A DNA stretch of 64,000 bases, from NCBI RefSeq assembly GCF_005491425.1, contig NZ_CP028083.1, positions 334,001-398,000 of the forward strand, read 5' to 3'. This stretch comes from Lysinibacillus sp. SGAir0095. GTDB lineage: Bacteria > Bacillota > Bacilli > Bacillales_A > Planococcaceae. The first letter of the stretch is position 1, and each line of letters starts with the position of its first letter. A model generated the notes under the pieces. It saw only the letters and a program-made list of their open reading frames with translations, did not search any database and had not been told where the DNA came from. Below are positions 8,653 through 14,912 of this stretch, piece by piece. The position numbers were made by a program, and so were the translations under genes.

Positions 8653-9462
8653 TTAAAATAGTTTTTTTTCATGGAGCAAGTCAATCGGAATAAATAATCC
8701 AACTCGTCCGTGAGATGGATCTTTAATCGTGGCAAAAATAATTCCAATTACTTGCCCTTCAAGGTTAATAACTGGACTTCCACTATTACCACGATAGACG
8801 GGCGCATCTAACATTAATACTTTTTCTTCCCAATCTGAAAGCTGCTTGTAATCAATTACCTTCCCTTCATTGGCTATCCCGGTAAAATACAAAGGGTTTC
8901 CAATAAAGTAAATGGATTCATTTTGAGTGGGCGAATACGAATCGGCCAGTGTTAAGTAGGGGAGTTCTTCACCGTCCACTTTAAGAATAGCTAAATCAAT
9001 GTCAGGATAGGTCTCAATAACCTCACCTTTATAGAGGCTTTCATCCGGGAAGATGACTGTAATGGTAAGGGCATCTTCAATCACATGATCATTCGTTACA
9101 ATATAACCGTCCTCAGTTATGGCAAAACCTGTTCCTTTTCCATCATTCGTTTGAATTTCAACAACAGCTTCTTTATAGCGTTGAATATCTTCCTGACCAG
9201 AGAGTTTTGTAGATACCTTTAAAAACTCAATAGCCGGAATTGAGAAAATTTCTAAAATCACGGCAAATGTACTAAAGGCAAGCATTGCTGCCATTATCCA
9301 GGCAAAAAGGCGAACAGGCTTTGAACGTTTCTTTGTTTCATGCACCCCGGATAATCTTTTTTCCCGTTCCTTTTCTAAAGCCTTTTTTTGTTCTTCCAGG
9401 ACTAATTCAATCAATTCTTCTTCGCTGATTGGTTCAAATTCGTTCTGTTTATCTTTATCCAT
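8653..9462 (-). CDS. Membrane-anchored trypsin-like serine protease (HtrA-like, no PDZ)
   Basis: A 269-residue S1C-type protease. Residues 1-50 are highly charged and cytoplasmic (acidic then Lys/Arg rich). One membrane helix follows (around WIMAAMLAFSTFAVILEIF), then the extracellular protease domain. The catalytic triad is visible: His126 (TNDHVIED), Asp156 (DIDLAILKV) and Ser228 (RGNSGSPV). The protein ends soon after the protease domain, so the PDZ domain of typical HtrA proteins is missing. I start at ATG 9462 because AAGGAGG lies just before it; the in-frame GTG at 9480 would place the ribosome site inside the gene. Likely role: cleavage of misfolded or specific extracytoplasmic proteins. 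Monocistronic. Confidence 0.85.
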   Translation of the reverse strand: MDKDKQNEFEPISEEELIELVLEEQKKALEKEREKRLSGVHETKKRSKPVRLFAWIMAAMLAFSTFAVILEIFSIPAIEFLKVSTKLSGQEDIQRYKEAVVEIQTNDGKGTGFAITEDGYIVTNDHVIEDALTITVIFPDESLYKGEVIETYPDIDLAILKVDGEELPYLTLADSYSPTQNESIYFIGNPLYFTGIANEGKVIDYKQLSDWEEKVLMLDAPVYRGNSGSPVINLEGQVIGIIFATIKDPSHGRVGLFIPIDLLHEKKLF

Positions 9463-9566
9463 TGTCGCCCCTCCTTGCACGTAGCCCTTTCCTTTATGAT
9501 ATCTGAAATCAGAGTTGTTTGGAAACTTCTGATAAGCTCATAGAAAGGTATCTTTTTAGAGTGGAC

Positions 9567-9595
9567 TTGAAACGGAAATAAATATGTGACATAAT
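9567..9595 (+). promoter_or_regulatory. SigA-type promoter of the guanidine riboswitch transcript
   Basis: TTGAAA (9567-9572) and CATAAT (9590-9595) are separated by exactly 17 bases. Transcription would start about ten bases before the riboswitch aptamer. Confidence 0.7.
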
Positions 9596-9612
9596 ACAAG
9601 ACAATTGGATTA

Positions 9613-9738
9613 TGAGAAAAGTTTTCTAGGGTTCCGTATCGATTGATCGATAGACTGGTCCGAGAGAAAACTACGCATAGCGTGACACGGAAGGATAAAA
9701 GCCTGGGAGATATTTTTTAATATCTTCCAGGCTTTTTT
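9613..9738 (+). promoter_or_regulatory. Guanidine-I (ykkC) riboswitch with expression-platform terminator
   Basis: The conserved ykkC blocks are in order: CTAGGGTTCCG (from about 9626), GGTCCGAGAGAAAAC (9657 on), ACACGGAAGGATAAAAGCC and GGGAGA. A terminator (AAGCCTGGGAGATAT with ATATCTTCCAGGCTT, then Ts, 9699-9738) overlaps the 3' edge of the aptamer, so guanidine binding should prevent termination. This RNA class is known to sense free guanidine. It stands directly before the SMR pair, which in this context is expected to export guanidinium. Confidence 0.93.
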
Positions 9739-9762
9739 ATTTTAATTTAGGAGGGATTTCAC

Positions 9763-10095
9763 ATGAAGGCGTGGTTCAAGGTTTTACTGGCATCATTGCT
9801 AGAAGTATTTTGGGTTATTGGTTTGGCCCATGCAGATGAGATTTGGGAATGGATAGGTACGATTATAGCAATCGGAATCTGTAATTATTTATTGATTAAG
9901 GCAACCTCAACCCTTCCAACAGGTACGGTCTATGCAGTATTTGTAGGTTTGGGGACTGCTGGAGCGGTTCTTTCTGAGATTCTGTTCTTTGGCGAACCAT
10001 TTAACATTATTAAAATACTATTAATTGTTTTGTTACTAGTTGGTGTGATTGGCTTAAAGCTTGTAACAGATGATAAAAAGGAGGAGGAAGCATAA
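9763..10095 (+). CDS. ykkC: SMR-family guanidinium exporter subunit
   Basis: A 110-residue, four-helix membrane protein of the small multidrug resistance family (EmrE/SugE type). The essential membrane-embedded Glu is the residue in [10 protein letters not shown] near position 14. The [18 protein letters not shown] helix near residues 52-70 is the Gdx/SugE signature region. It overlaps the second SMR gene by one base (stop/start TAATG). Paired SMR genes of this kind form heterodimers. Control by the guanidine-I riboswitch just upstream makes guanidinium/proton antiport the likely function rather than broad drug efflux. RBS is AGGAGGG. Confidence 0.9.
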   Translation: MKAWFKVLLASLLEVFWVIGLAHADEIWEWIGTIIAIGICNYLLIKATSTLPTGTVYAVFVGLGTAGAVLSEILFFGEPFNIIKILLIVLLLVGVIGLKLVTDDKKEEEA

Positions 10096-10409
10096 TGGCA
10101 TGGGTCGCTTTAATCGTAGCAGGGTTATTTGAAACTTTTGGGGTAGCCATGTTGAATCAATATAGTGTCAGTCGTAATTGGAAGCCGCTTGTATTTTTAG
10201 CGATTGGTTTTGGTATTAGCTTGTTTCTTCTGGACTACTCTATGCACACAATTTCAATGGGCACAGCCTATGCAATCTGGACTGGAATCGGGGTTGTCGG
10301 AGGTACAATCGTAGGGATGCTTTTTTATGGGGAATCAAAAGATTGGAAAAGAATAATATGTATTTTCATTATTTTATGTGCGAGCATTGGGTTGAAAATT
10401 GTTTCATAA
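10095..10409 (+). CDS. ykkD: SMR-family guanidinium exporter subunit
   Basis: A 104-residue four-helix SMR protein, partner of the preceding gene, with the conserved membrane Glu in GLFETFGVAML near position 13 and the MGTAYAIWTGIGVVGGTIVG helix. The two genes share one riboswitch-controlled transcript. In B. subtilis the homologous pair YkkC/YkkD acts as a heterodimer. Only a weak GC-rich hairpin (CCCTCGGGG region near 10440) follows, so the 3' end of the transcript is uncertain. Confidence 0.9.
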   Translation: MAWVALIVAGLFETFGVAMLNQYSVSRNWKPLVFLAIGFGISLFLLDYSMHTISMGTAYAIWTGIGVVGGTIVGMLFYGESKDWKRIICIFIILCASIGLKIVS

Positions 10410-10739
10410 AGCTGAACAAAATTTTGAGGATATGTTCCCTCGGGGTTTTGATTCTTGAGGTTACAGATCCCATTAAAATAGATATACACTATCTTTGTGA
10501 ATTCTTTTGTCTTTGGGGCTTCGATTAAATGAAAAGATACGAACGTGGAGGGGAATGAAGCCTCAATGGTGGTTAGCCTGCTCGTTTGATGTTATAAACC
10601 GGCTAAAGAGCATACTTTCTTAAAAGAATAGTTAGGTATGCAAATTACTAAGTTCATATGCTCGCTTCATTCAAGTAGAGAGTAAATAATTCAAATTTGG
10701 TTAGTCTGGATACTTCAAAATTGCATCGAGGGTTGTGTA
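10410..10739. other. Intergenic stretch, nothing convincing
   Basis: No frame with a ribosome binding site and plausible composition was found on either strand. A 61-codon frame beginning inside the SMR gene runs into this region and is a shadow. It contains no clear terminator for either flanking gene. Confidence 0.5.
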
Positions 10740-11129
10740 CTATTCATTTTGCTTTAAGACCTCTAGTCTATTTAGGGCGGTTTCAAGCTCATCTTTAGAG
10801 AGTTGTTTTGAAGCAAATAAGGAATACAACACAGCAAAGGCTATGGATGATAAATCGATGTTAATTTTTATATCAATATCGGAATTCCCACTATTGCTAA
10901 TCTCTGAAGTATTATTATTTTTTGTTTCATGGTTAGGCTCTTTTTCTGTTTTATGTTGGTTAACTAAATCTGAAAGTGCATCTGCCAACATTTTAGAAAG
11001 TGGATGCTTCTCATTTGATGAATCATCATCTAATCTCGTCTCCTGTAAACTTTGAATCGAGTTTATGAGAGATAAAATTTGTCTTTCCTGTTGTTTTGAT
11101 TTTATAGTAGACGTTCTTTTCTGATCCAT
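10740..11129 (-). CDS. Hydrophilic protein related to the following SES/NEN-repeat proteins
   Basis: About 129 residues, Ser/Asn/Asp/Lys rich. A central segment (ISNSGNSDIDIKINIDLSS, near residues 75-95) carries the same GNSD plus alternating polar/hydrophobic strand as the two 90-residue proteins beside it, so the three are probably related. A hydrophobic AFAVLYSLFASK stretch follows and the C-terminus is a short amphipathic helix (KDELETALNRLEVLK). I start at ATG 11129 because GGGGG lies eight bases upstream; an ATG at 11144 would contain that site. No known family recognised. Location next to its relatives suggests a shared structural role, perhaps on the spore or cell surface, but this is a guess. 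Confidence 0.6.
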   Translation of the reverse strand: MDQKRTSTIKSKQQERQILSLINSIQSLQETRLDDDSSNEKHPLSKMLADALSDLVNQHKTEKEPNHETKNNNTSEISNSGNSDIDIKINIDLSSIAFAVLYSLFASKQLSKDELETALNRLEVLKQNE

Positions 11130-11180
11130 TATTTTTTCCCCCATTCATTTAGAGTTTATAGATGCCAACTTTAATAGTGA

Positions 11181-11210
11181 GAGATTGGGATAAATTATTA
11201 TCCCAATCTC
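11181..11210. other. Perfect 13-bp hairpin
   Basis: GAGATTGGGATAA pairs exactly with TTATCCCAATCTC over a four-base loop. It lies between two related minus-strand genes. Neither side has a proper T tract, so it may be a processing or partial termination element rather than a full terminator. Confidence 0.6.
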
Positions 11211-11224
11211 TTCAATTTAATTAG

Positions 11225-11497
11225 TTAACCTAATAGAGAATGTTCATTTTCGTTTTCATTCTCGTTCTCATTCTCTGATTCAGACTCAGATTTAGCATTT
11301 ACATTGAAATGGAAACGGAACTTTACATCAGAATTTCCACTGAAAATTGTTTTAGCAGTGTTACTATTTTTTAGTTCAGTTTCATTTTCATTGTCGTTAT
11401 CGATTTCACTATCAACTTTGTTATCATTTTTAACTGCAGCCTCAGCTTCTGCTGCCGCTTTCATGATTTCAGTTCTATTGTTATTAATTAGTGCCAT
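11225..11497 (-). CDS. 90-residue protein with SESESE/NENENE tail (copy 1)
   Basis: The N-terminal half is a charged Ala/Glu/Asn/Asp helix-like region. Then comes FSGNSDVKFRFHFNVNAK, in which every second residue is hydrophobic, running into strictly alternating SESESE and NENENENENE and ending EHSLLG. This is a striking continuous alternation of about 30 residues, as in an extended beta strand. It is about three-quarters identical to the neighbouring gene, so they are tandem duplicates. RBS AGAAGGGAG precedes ATG. No signal peptide or membrane helix. Function unknown; spore-associated or surface structural protein is possible but unsupported. Confidence 0.75.
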   Translation of the reverse strand: MALINNNRTEIMKAAAEAEAAVKNDNKVDSEIDNDNENETELKNSNTAKTIFSGNSDVKFRFHFNVNAKSESESENENENENENEHSLLG

Positions 11498-11540
11498 TTT
11501 GTAATCTCCCTTCTAAGTTGTTTTTACTATCTTTGCAGAT

Positions 11541-11579
11541 GGAAAACGAATAGATTAGAAGTGAACCAAACTATTCGTT
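11541..11579 (-). terminator. Probable terminator between the duplicated genes
   Basis: AACGAATAG and CTATTCGTT pair around a 17-base loop, and on the minus strand TTTT follows. It would end the upstream duplicate separately. Confidence 0.5.
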
Positions 11580-11590
11580 AATTTAGAGAA

Positions 11591-11863
11591 TTAACCGAAT
11601 AAAGAATGTTCATCTTCATTCTCATTTTCATTCTCGTTTTCTGATTCAGATTCAGATTTCGCATTTACGTTGAAATGGAAATGGAATTTTACATCTGAGT
11701 TTCCACTGAAGATTGTTTTAGCAGTATTACTGTTTTTTACTTCAGTGTCATTTTCATTGTCATTATCAATTTCGCTCTCAACTTTGTTAGCATTTCTAAC
11801 TTTTGCTTCAGCTTCAGCTTCTGCTTTAGTAAGCTCAGTTCTATTATTGTTTACTAATGCCAT
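11591..11863 (-). CDS. 90-residue protein with SESESE/NENENE tail (copy 2)
   Basis: Same length and plan as the preceding-coordinate neighbour: MALVNNNRTELTKAEAEAEA start, EIDNDNEND middle, FSGNSDVKFHFHFNVNAK strand, then SESESE and NENENENENEDE and EHSLFG. Substitutions are mostly conservative (K/R, L/I), which suggests both copies are maintained under selection. AAAGGAGG lies before the ATG. It is the promoter-proximal gene of the three related genes on this strand. I found no clear SigA promoter upstream. Function unknown. Confidence 0.75.
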   Translation of the reverse strand: MALVNNNRTELTKAEAEAEAKVRNANKVESEIDNDNENDTEVKNSNTAKTIFSGNSDVKFHFHFNVNAKSESESENENENENEDEHSLFG

Positions 11864-12277
11864 GTTTTAACCTCCTTTCATTATTAACTGCCTTGCATAT
11901 ACAAGATATTCAGTATCGTTAAAGGGAAGTAGATAGATGTACTATAGGAAAAAAATAATATGAAATATTTAAAAAGCAATTTTTTTAATGATTTGAGTGA
12001 TATTTATACTAACGTGAAGATGATTAGAAAGTACAAGTTATAGTATCTTTAATATTTATTTATTAATTTGGGTGAATGAATAAGGAGTTTTCCATGGCTG
12101 GTTTTTACTTATCAACTTCAGAGGAAGGGAATAGGGACATGTTAAGGGTAAAAGGATAAAATGTTCACTAAAACATACACTGGAAAACAAAAACACATAC
12201 TATTGGATGTTTATCTAGAGGATTACTTTTAATATAAAATAAAGGTAGAAATCGCCATATTTGAGGAGTGGAAAAGA
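11864..12277. other. AT-rich intergenic region with a possible 21-codon frame
   Basis: No normal-size gene. At 12094-12159 (plus strand) ATG GCT GGT starts a 21-codon frame with AAGGAG six bases before it (product begins MAGFYLSTSEEGN). The good ribosome site is the only support; it may be a peptide gene or a gene remnant. Confidence 0.3.
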
Positions 12278-12829
12278 TTGAGTAAGCATCATTATTTTCT
12301 AGCAGCCAAGCTTCCAAAAGAAGTGAAGGACTATTTAAAAGAGTGGGTAGAGAAAAATAAAGCAGATTTTCCATTCGCAAAATGGGTCCATCATGAGGAT
12401 TACCATATCACCTTAGCATTTTTAGGCTTTGCTGAAGAAAGCATGAAACAAGAAGTGCTCAATACAATGTCACAAACTTTAATAGAAGAAAGTCCATTCA
12501 TCTTAACATTAAATAAGATAGGAACGTTTGGGCCGCACAAGAAACCACGTATTTTTTGGGGAGATGTAGAACAATCAGATAGTCTGAATCAGGTTCAAAA
12601 GAAGGTTCATCGCCAGTGTATGGAAATCGGTTTTCAATTGGATAAAAAACCGTTTAGGCCCCACATTACATTAGCTCGGAAATGGCAGGGTGAAAACGAT
12701 TTTGACATAGTAAAGCTAGAAGAATTCGAAGACCGTCTTTCATTTACAGTTGATGAAGTTGTACTTTATGAGACTCACTTGGATAAAACACCAAAATATC
12801 ATGAATATGCTCGCTTTTCATTAGCATAA
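12278..12829 (+). CDS. thpR: RNA 2',3'-cyclic phosphodiesterase (2H family)
   Basis: A 183-residue cytoplasmic enzyme of the 2H phosphoesterase superfamily, formerly called 2'-5' RNA ligase. The two catalytic HxTx motifs are present: HITL at residues 43-46 and HITL at 129-132. The hallmark N-terminal FLAAKLPKEV strand/turn is also there. Length is typical. Its reaction is hydrolysis of 2',3'-cyclic phosphate RNA ends (and, in vitro, 2'-5' ligation). B. subtilis YtlP is the equivalent. The start is TTG with GAGGAG nine bases upstream. Monocistronic by spacing. Confidence 0.9.
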   Translation: MSKHHYFLAAKLPKEVKDYLKEWVEKNKADFPFAKWVHHEDYHITLAFLGFAEESMKQEVLNTMSQTLIEESPFILTLNKIGTFGPHKKPRIFWGDVEQSDSLNQVQKKVHRQCMEIGFQLDKKPFRPHITLARKWQGENDFDIVKLEEFEDRLSFTVDEVVLYETHLDKTPKYHEYARFSLA

Positions 12830-12859
12830 AGGGGGATAAGGCAGCTTCAAATCTCTGTT

Positions 12860-12900
12860 GCAAAAAAAGAGGTATGGTCGATAAAGAACCACACCTCTTC
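12860..12900 (-). terminator. Terminator of the GNAT gene
   Basis: AAGAGGTGTGGT and ACCATACCTCTT pair on the minus strand, followed by seven Ts. It may also stop the converging thpR transcript. Confidence 0.85.
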
Positions 12901-12903
12901 TTA

Positions 12904-13425
12904 TTAGTTGGCATTATTTAAAACTTCGCTTATATCATCCCAAGCATAAACGAGTTCGTATAGAATTTTTCCGCCAATCTCGATTTCAACACGATCCAGT
13001 AATTGCCCCCCAATTGCCCTGTAAAAGTCTTTAGCCGGATTGTCTTCTAGAACGAAGAGAATCATGGATCGGAATCCTAAAGCATGAACACCTCTAACAA
13101 TGGCTTCAAAGAGTAATCTGCCAATTCCTTGACTCTGATATTCTTCTAATATATAGATAGCAGTTAGTTCGCCGGGATAGTCGTCGTATTCTCCGTTAAC
13201 GGCCCTTCCTCCAGATGCAAATCCAATAATCTCACCACTGCGAGTTTCTGCTATATAAACATAGCATTGTGGAATAATTTGTTTCCAAATGCTTTCTTGA
13301 TGCTCATACGACATATTTCTTAAATAATCCTCAGGAACAATATTTTTATACGTAGTTCGCCATGTATCTACTTGAACTTTGGCTATCGCTTTTGCATCTT
13401 CTAATCTAGCTGCTCTAATCTTCAT
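12904..13425 (-). CDS. GNAT-family N-acetyltransferase
   Basis: A 173-residue acetyl-CoA-dependent acyltransferase. The start MKIRAARLEDAKAIAKVQVDTWRTTYK is the usual GNAT strand 1/helix 1. Motif A, with the acetyl-CoA pyrophosphate loop (EEYQSQGIGRLLFEAIV), lies near residues 95-112, and a late LEDNPAKDFYRAIGG segment forms the second CoA contact. The acceptor substrate is not predictable. The start ATG is preceded by AGGGGGATA. Monocistronic with its own terminator. Confidence 0.88.
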   Translation of the reverse strand: MKIRAARLEDAKAIAKVQVDTWRTTYKNIVPEDYLRNMSYEHQESIWKQIIPQCYVYIAETRSGEIIGFASGGRAVNGEYDDYPGELTAIYILEEYQSQGIGRLLFEAIVRGVHALGFRSMILFVLEDNPAKDFYRAIGGQLLDRVEIEIGGKILYELVYAWDDISEVLNNAN

Positions 13426-13862
13426 AGATATCCCCCTATTAATTCAATACGACTTGGCGTATTTACGACTCACGCGAGCTTTCGTTTCAGGTAATACATT
13501 TGTGCTTCATATTTATGCGGTTCCCGCGGAATTTTCCATCTGAATAATCTTGTTAGCCACTAGATATAACTCTACTCAGTTGGGGCTTAAAATCACCCAC
13601 GGCATGGAATATACTTTTTAACTTAACTCAATCCCGACTTACAGAAATAGGGGACCTTTTGTGTCTATCAAAGTGTACACAAAAGCTAGATAAAGTTAAT
13701 AATAATCCAGTTTAATAGAGAAAAAAAGTTGAATTACTCATAAAATTAATATACTCCAAACAGAACTTCTCCTGAAGGCTTTCTCCTAGTTCTCGTGTAT
13801 AATAGTTATAAGTGATCAAAAAAGTTAAACTTAATAGGCATATAATAGGAGTGAAAGCACCA
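13426..13862. other. Intergenic region with one short inverted repeat
   Basis: No credible gene on either strand. TTTTGTGT (13657-13664) and ACACAAAA (13677-13684) can pair, but no T tract follows. The stretch is richer in GC than its neighbours around 13440-13640 and may be the remnant of a lost gene; I could not identify it. Confidence 0.4.
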
Positions 13863-14222
13863 GTGATAGAATGGATTCTGATTATTATCCTTGTTGCGTT
13901 AATCGTGTACCGATTAACACCGGCCAAGGGGGTTAAAACAATCACTACAGAGCAGCTAAAAACAGTCTTACACGATCCGGATAAAGTATTTGTAGATGTT
14001 CGTTCTCCGATTGAATATAAAGCGCAACATATTCAACAGTTTCAAAATATTCCGCTAAAATCCAAATTTAAAGATTTACCAAAGGATAAAGAAATAGTAG
14101 TTATCTGCCAAACAGGAATTAGAAGTAATCAAGCTTGCAAAAAATTAAAAAGACGTGGCTACAAGAATATAACGAATGTTCGTGGAGGTTTAAGCCACTG
14201 GAATTTTAAGGGGGAGAAGTAA
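13863..14222 (+). CDS. Membrane-anchored rhodanese-domain protein
   Basis: About 119 residues: one N-terminal membrane helix (IEWILIIILVALIVYRL), then a cytoplasmic rhodanese-like domain. The active-site loop CQTGIRS supplies the persulfide-forming cysteine, and VFVDVRSPIEY is the usual first motif. I start at GTG 13863 because AGGAGTG lies ten bases upstream; the in-frame GTG at 13812 has no such site. It resembles B. subtilis YqhL. It ends one base before the next rhodanese gene, so the two form an operon, probably carrying sulfane sulfur between membrane and cytoplasm, though the acceptor is unknown. Confidence 0.85.
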   Translation: MIEWILIIILVALIVYRLTPAKGVKTITTEQLKTVLHDPDKVFVDVRSPIEYKAQHIQQFQNIPLKSKFKDLPKDKEIVVICQTGIRSNQACKKLKRRGYKNITNVRGGLSHWNFKGEK

Positions 14223-14223
14223 G

Positions 14224-14520
14224 GTGAAAGAAATTACACCTCAAGATGTGCAAAGCCGTTTAGAGAACGGTGAAAAGTTAAACTTAATTGATGTGCGTGA
14301 AGTTGATGAAGTTCAAGCAGGTCATATTCCGGGTATTACACATATTCCGCTAGGGCTACTCGAATTCCGTACTAATGAACTGGATAAAAATATACCATAT
14401 ATTATGGTTTGCCGTTCAGGTGGTCGAAGTGGCAAGGCGACAGAGTTTCTACAAAGCCAAGGATTCGATGCAACAAATATGAGTGGTGGTATGATTGCTT
14501 GGGAAGGCGAAGTAGAGTAA
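14224..14520 (+). CDS. Single-domain rhodanese (sulfurtransferase)
   Basis: A 98-residue cytoplasmic rhodanese domain. LIDVREVDEVQAGHIPG is the CH2A-like motif and CRSGGRSG is the active-site loop with catalytic Cys. The GMIAWEGEVE C-terminus is typical of small bacterial rhodaneses such as GlpE and B. subtilis YtwF. The start is GTG, with GGGGGAG from the end of the upstream gene as ribosome site, so translation is coupled. A terminator follows 37 bases later. Confidence 0.88.
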   Translation: MKEITPQDVQSRLENGEKLNLIDVREVDEVQAGHIPGITHIPLGLLEFRTNELDKNIPYIMVCRSGGRSGKATEFLQSQGFDATNMSGGMIAWEGEVE

Positions 14521-14557
14521 AACCATTTTCTTATTAACGAAGTTCTAGTTTTTTACC

Positions 14558-14597
14558 AGGTCTAATTCAAATTTTTTGGATTAGGCCTTACTTTTTT
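14558..14597 (+). terminator. Terminator of the rhodanese operon
   Basis: AGGTCTAATTC and GGATTAGGCCT form an 11-bp stem with a T-rich loop, followed by a T tract. Confidence 0.8.
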
Positions 14598-14712
14598 AGA
14601 GAGTACTTCTTTCTTGGAAAGGCCGATTTAAAAAAGAAATTGTAAAAACTATCACATGAGATGCATAATATAGATCTTTTTTTAATATATTTAAATAAAG
14701 GAGTGATCTAAT

Positions 14713-14850
14713 ATGCGAATTCCTGCCTTACCTCAATCCAAGGATATTGATCTCAAGAGAAGAAGAGTGTTATTCAAGCTTCTTCGACAAATATTTTCAA
14801 AAAGAGCGGCAAAAAAGCGTTCCTTCGTCCGAATTCCACCAAGAAAATAA
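14713..14850 (+). CDS. 45-residue strongly basic small protein
   Basis: ATG 14713 follows AAAGGAGTG and opens a 45-codon frame ending at TAA 14850, immediately before a strong terminator. The product is about one-third Arg/Lys (LKRRRV, SKRAAKKRS, IPPRK) with no acidic residues after position 13. This looks like a nucleic-acid-binding or ribosome-associated small protein. Monocistronic arrangement, good ribosome site and terminator make it more convincing than its size suggests. I do not recognise a family. Confidence 0.6.
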   Translation: MRIPALPQSKDIDLKRRRVLFKLLRQIFSKRAAKKRSFVRIPPRK

Positions 14851-14889
14851 AAGCTGTTCCTAGTCTTAAAGGACTTTGAACAGCTTTTA
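14849..14889. terminator. Bidirectional terminator
   Basis: AAAAGCTGTTC pairs with GAACAGCTTTT. It sits between the small basic protein gene and the converging helD gene and has A/T tracts on both sides. Confidence 0.85.
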
Positions 14890-14912
14890 TCTATTTCGAG
14901 ATTTTCTTCTTC

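Noticed and set aside
11304-11870. Plus-strand SFSLSLSISLS-type frames opposite the SES/NEN genes
   Set aside because: They are antisense readings of the Ser/Glu/Asn repeats; no ribosome sites, and hydrophobic repetition is a by-product.
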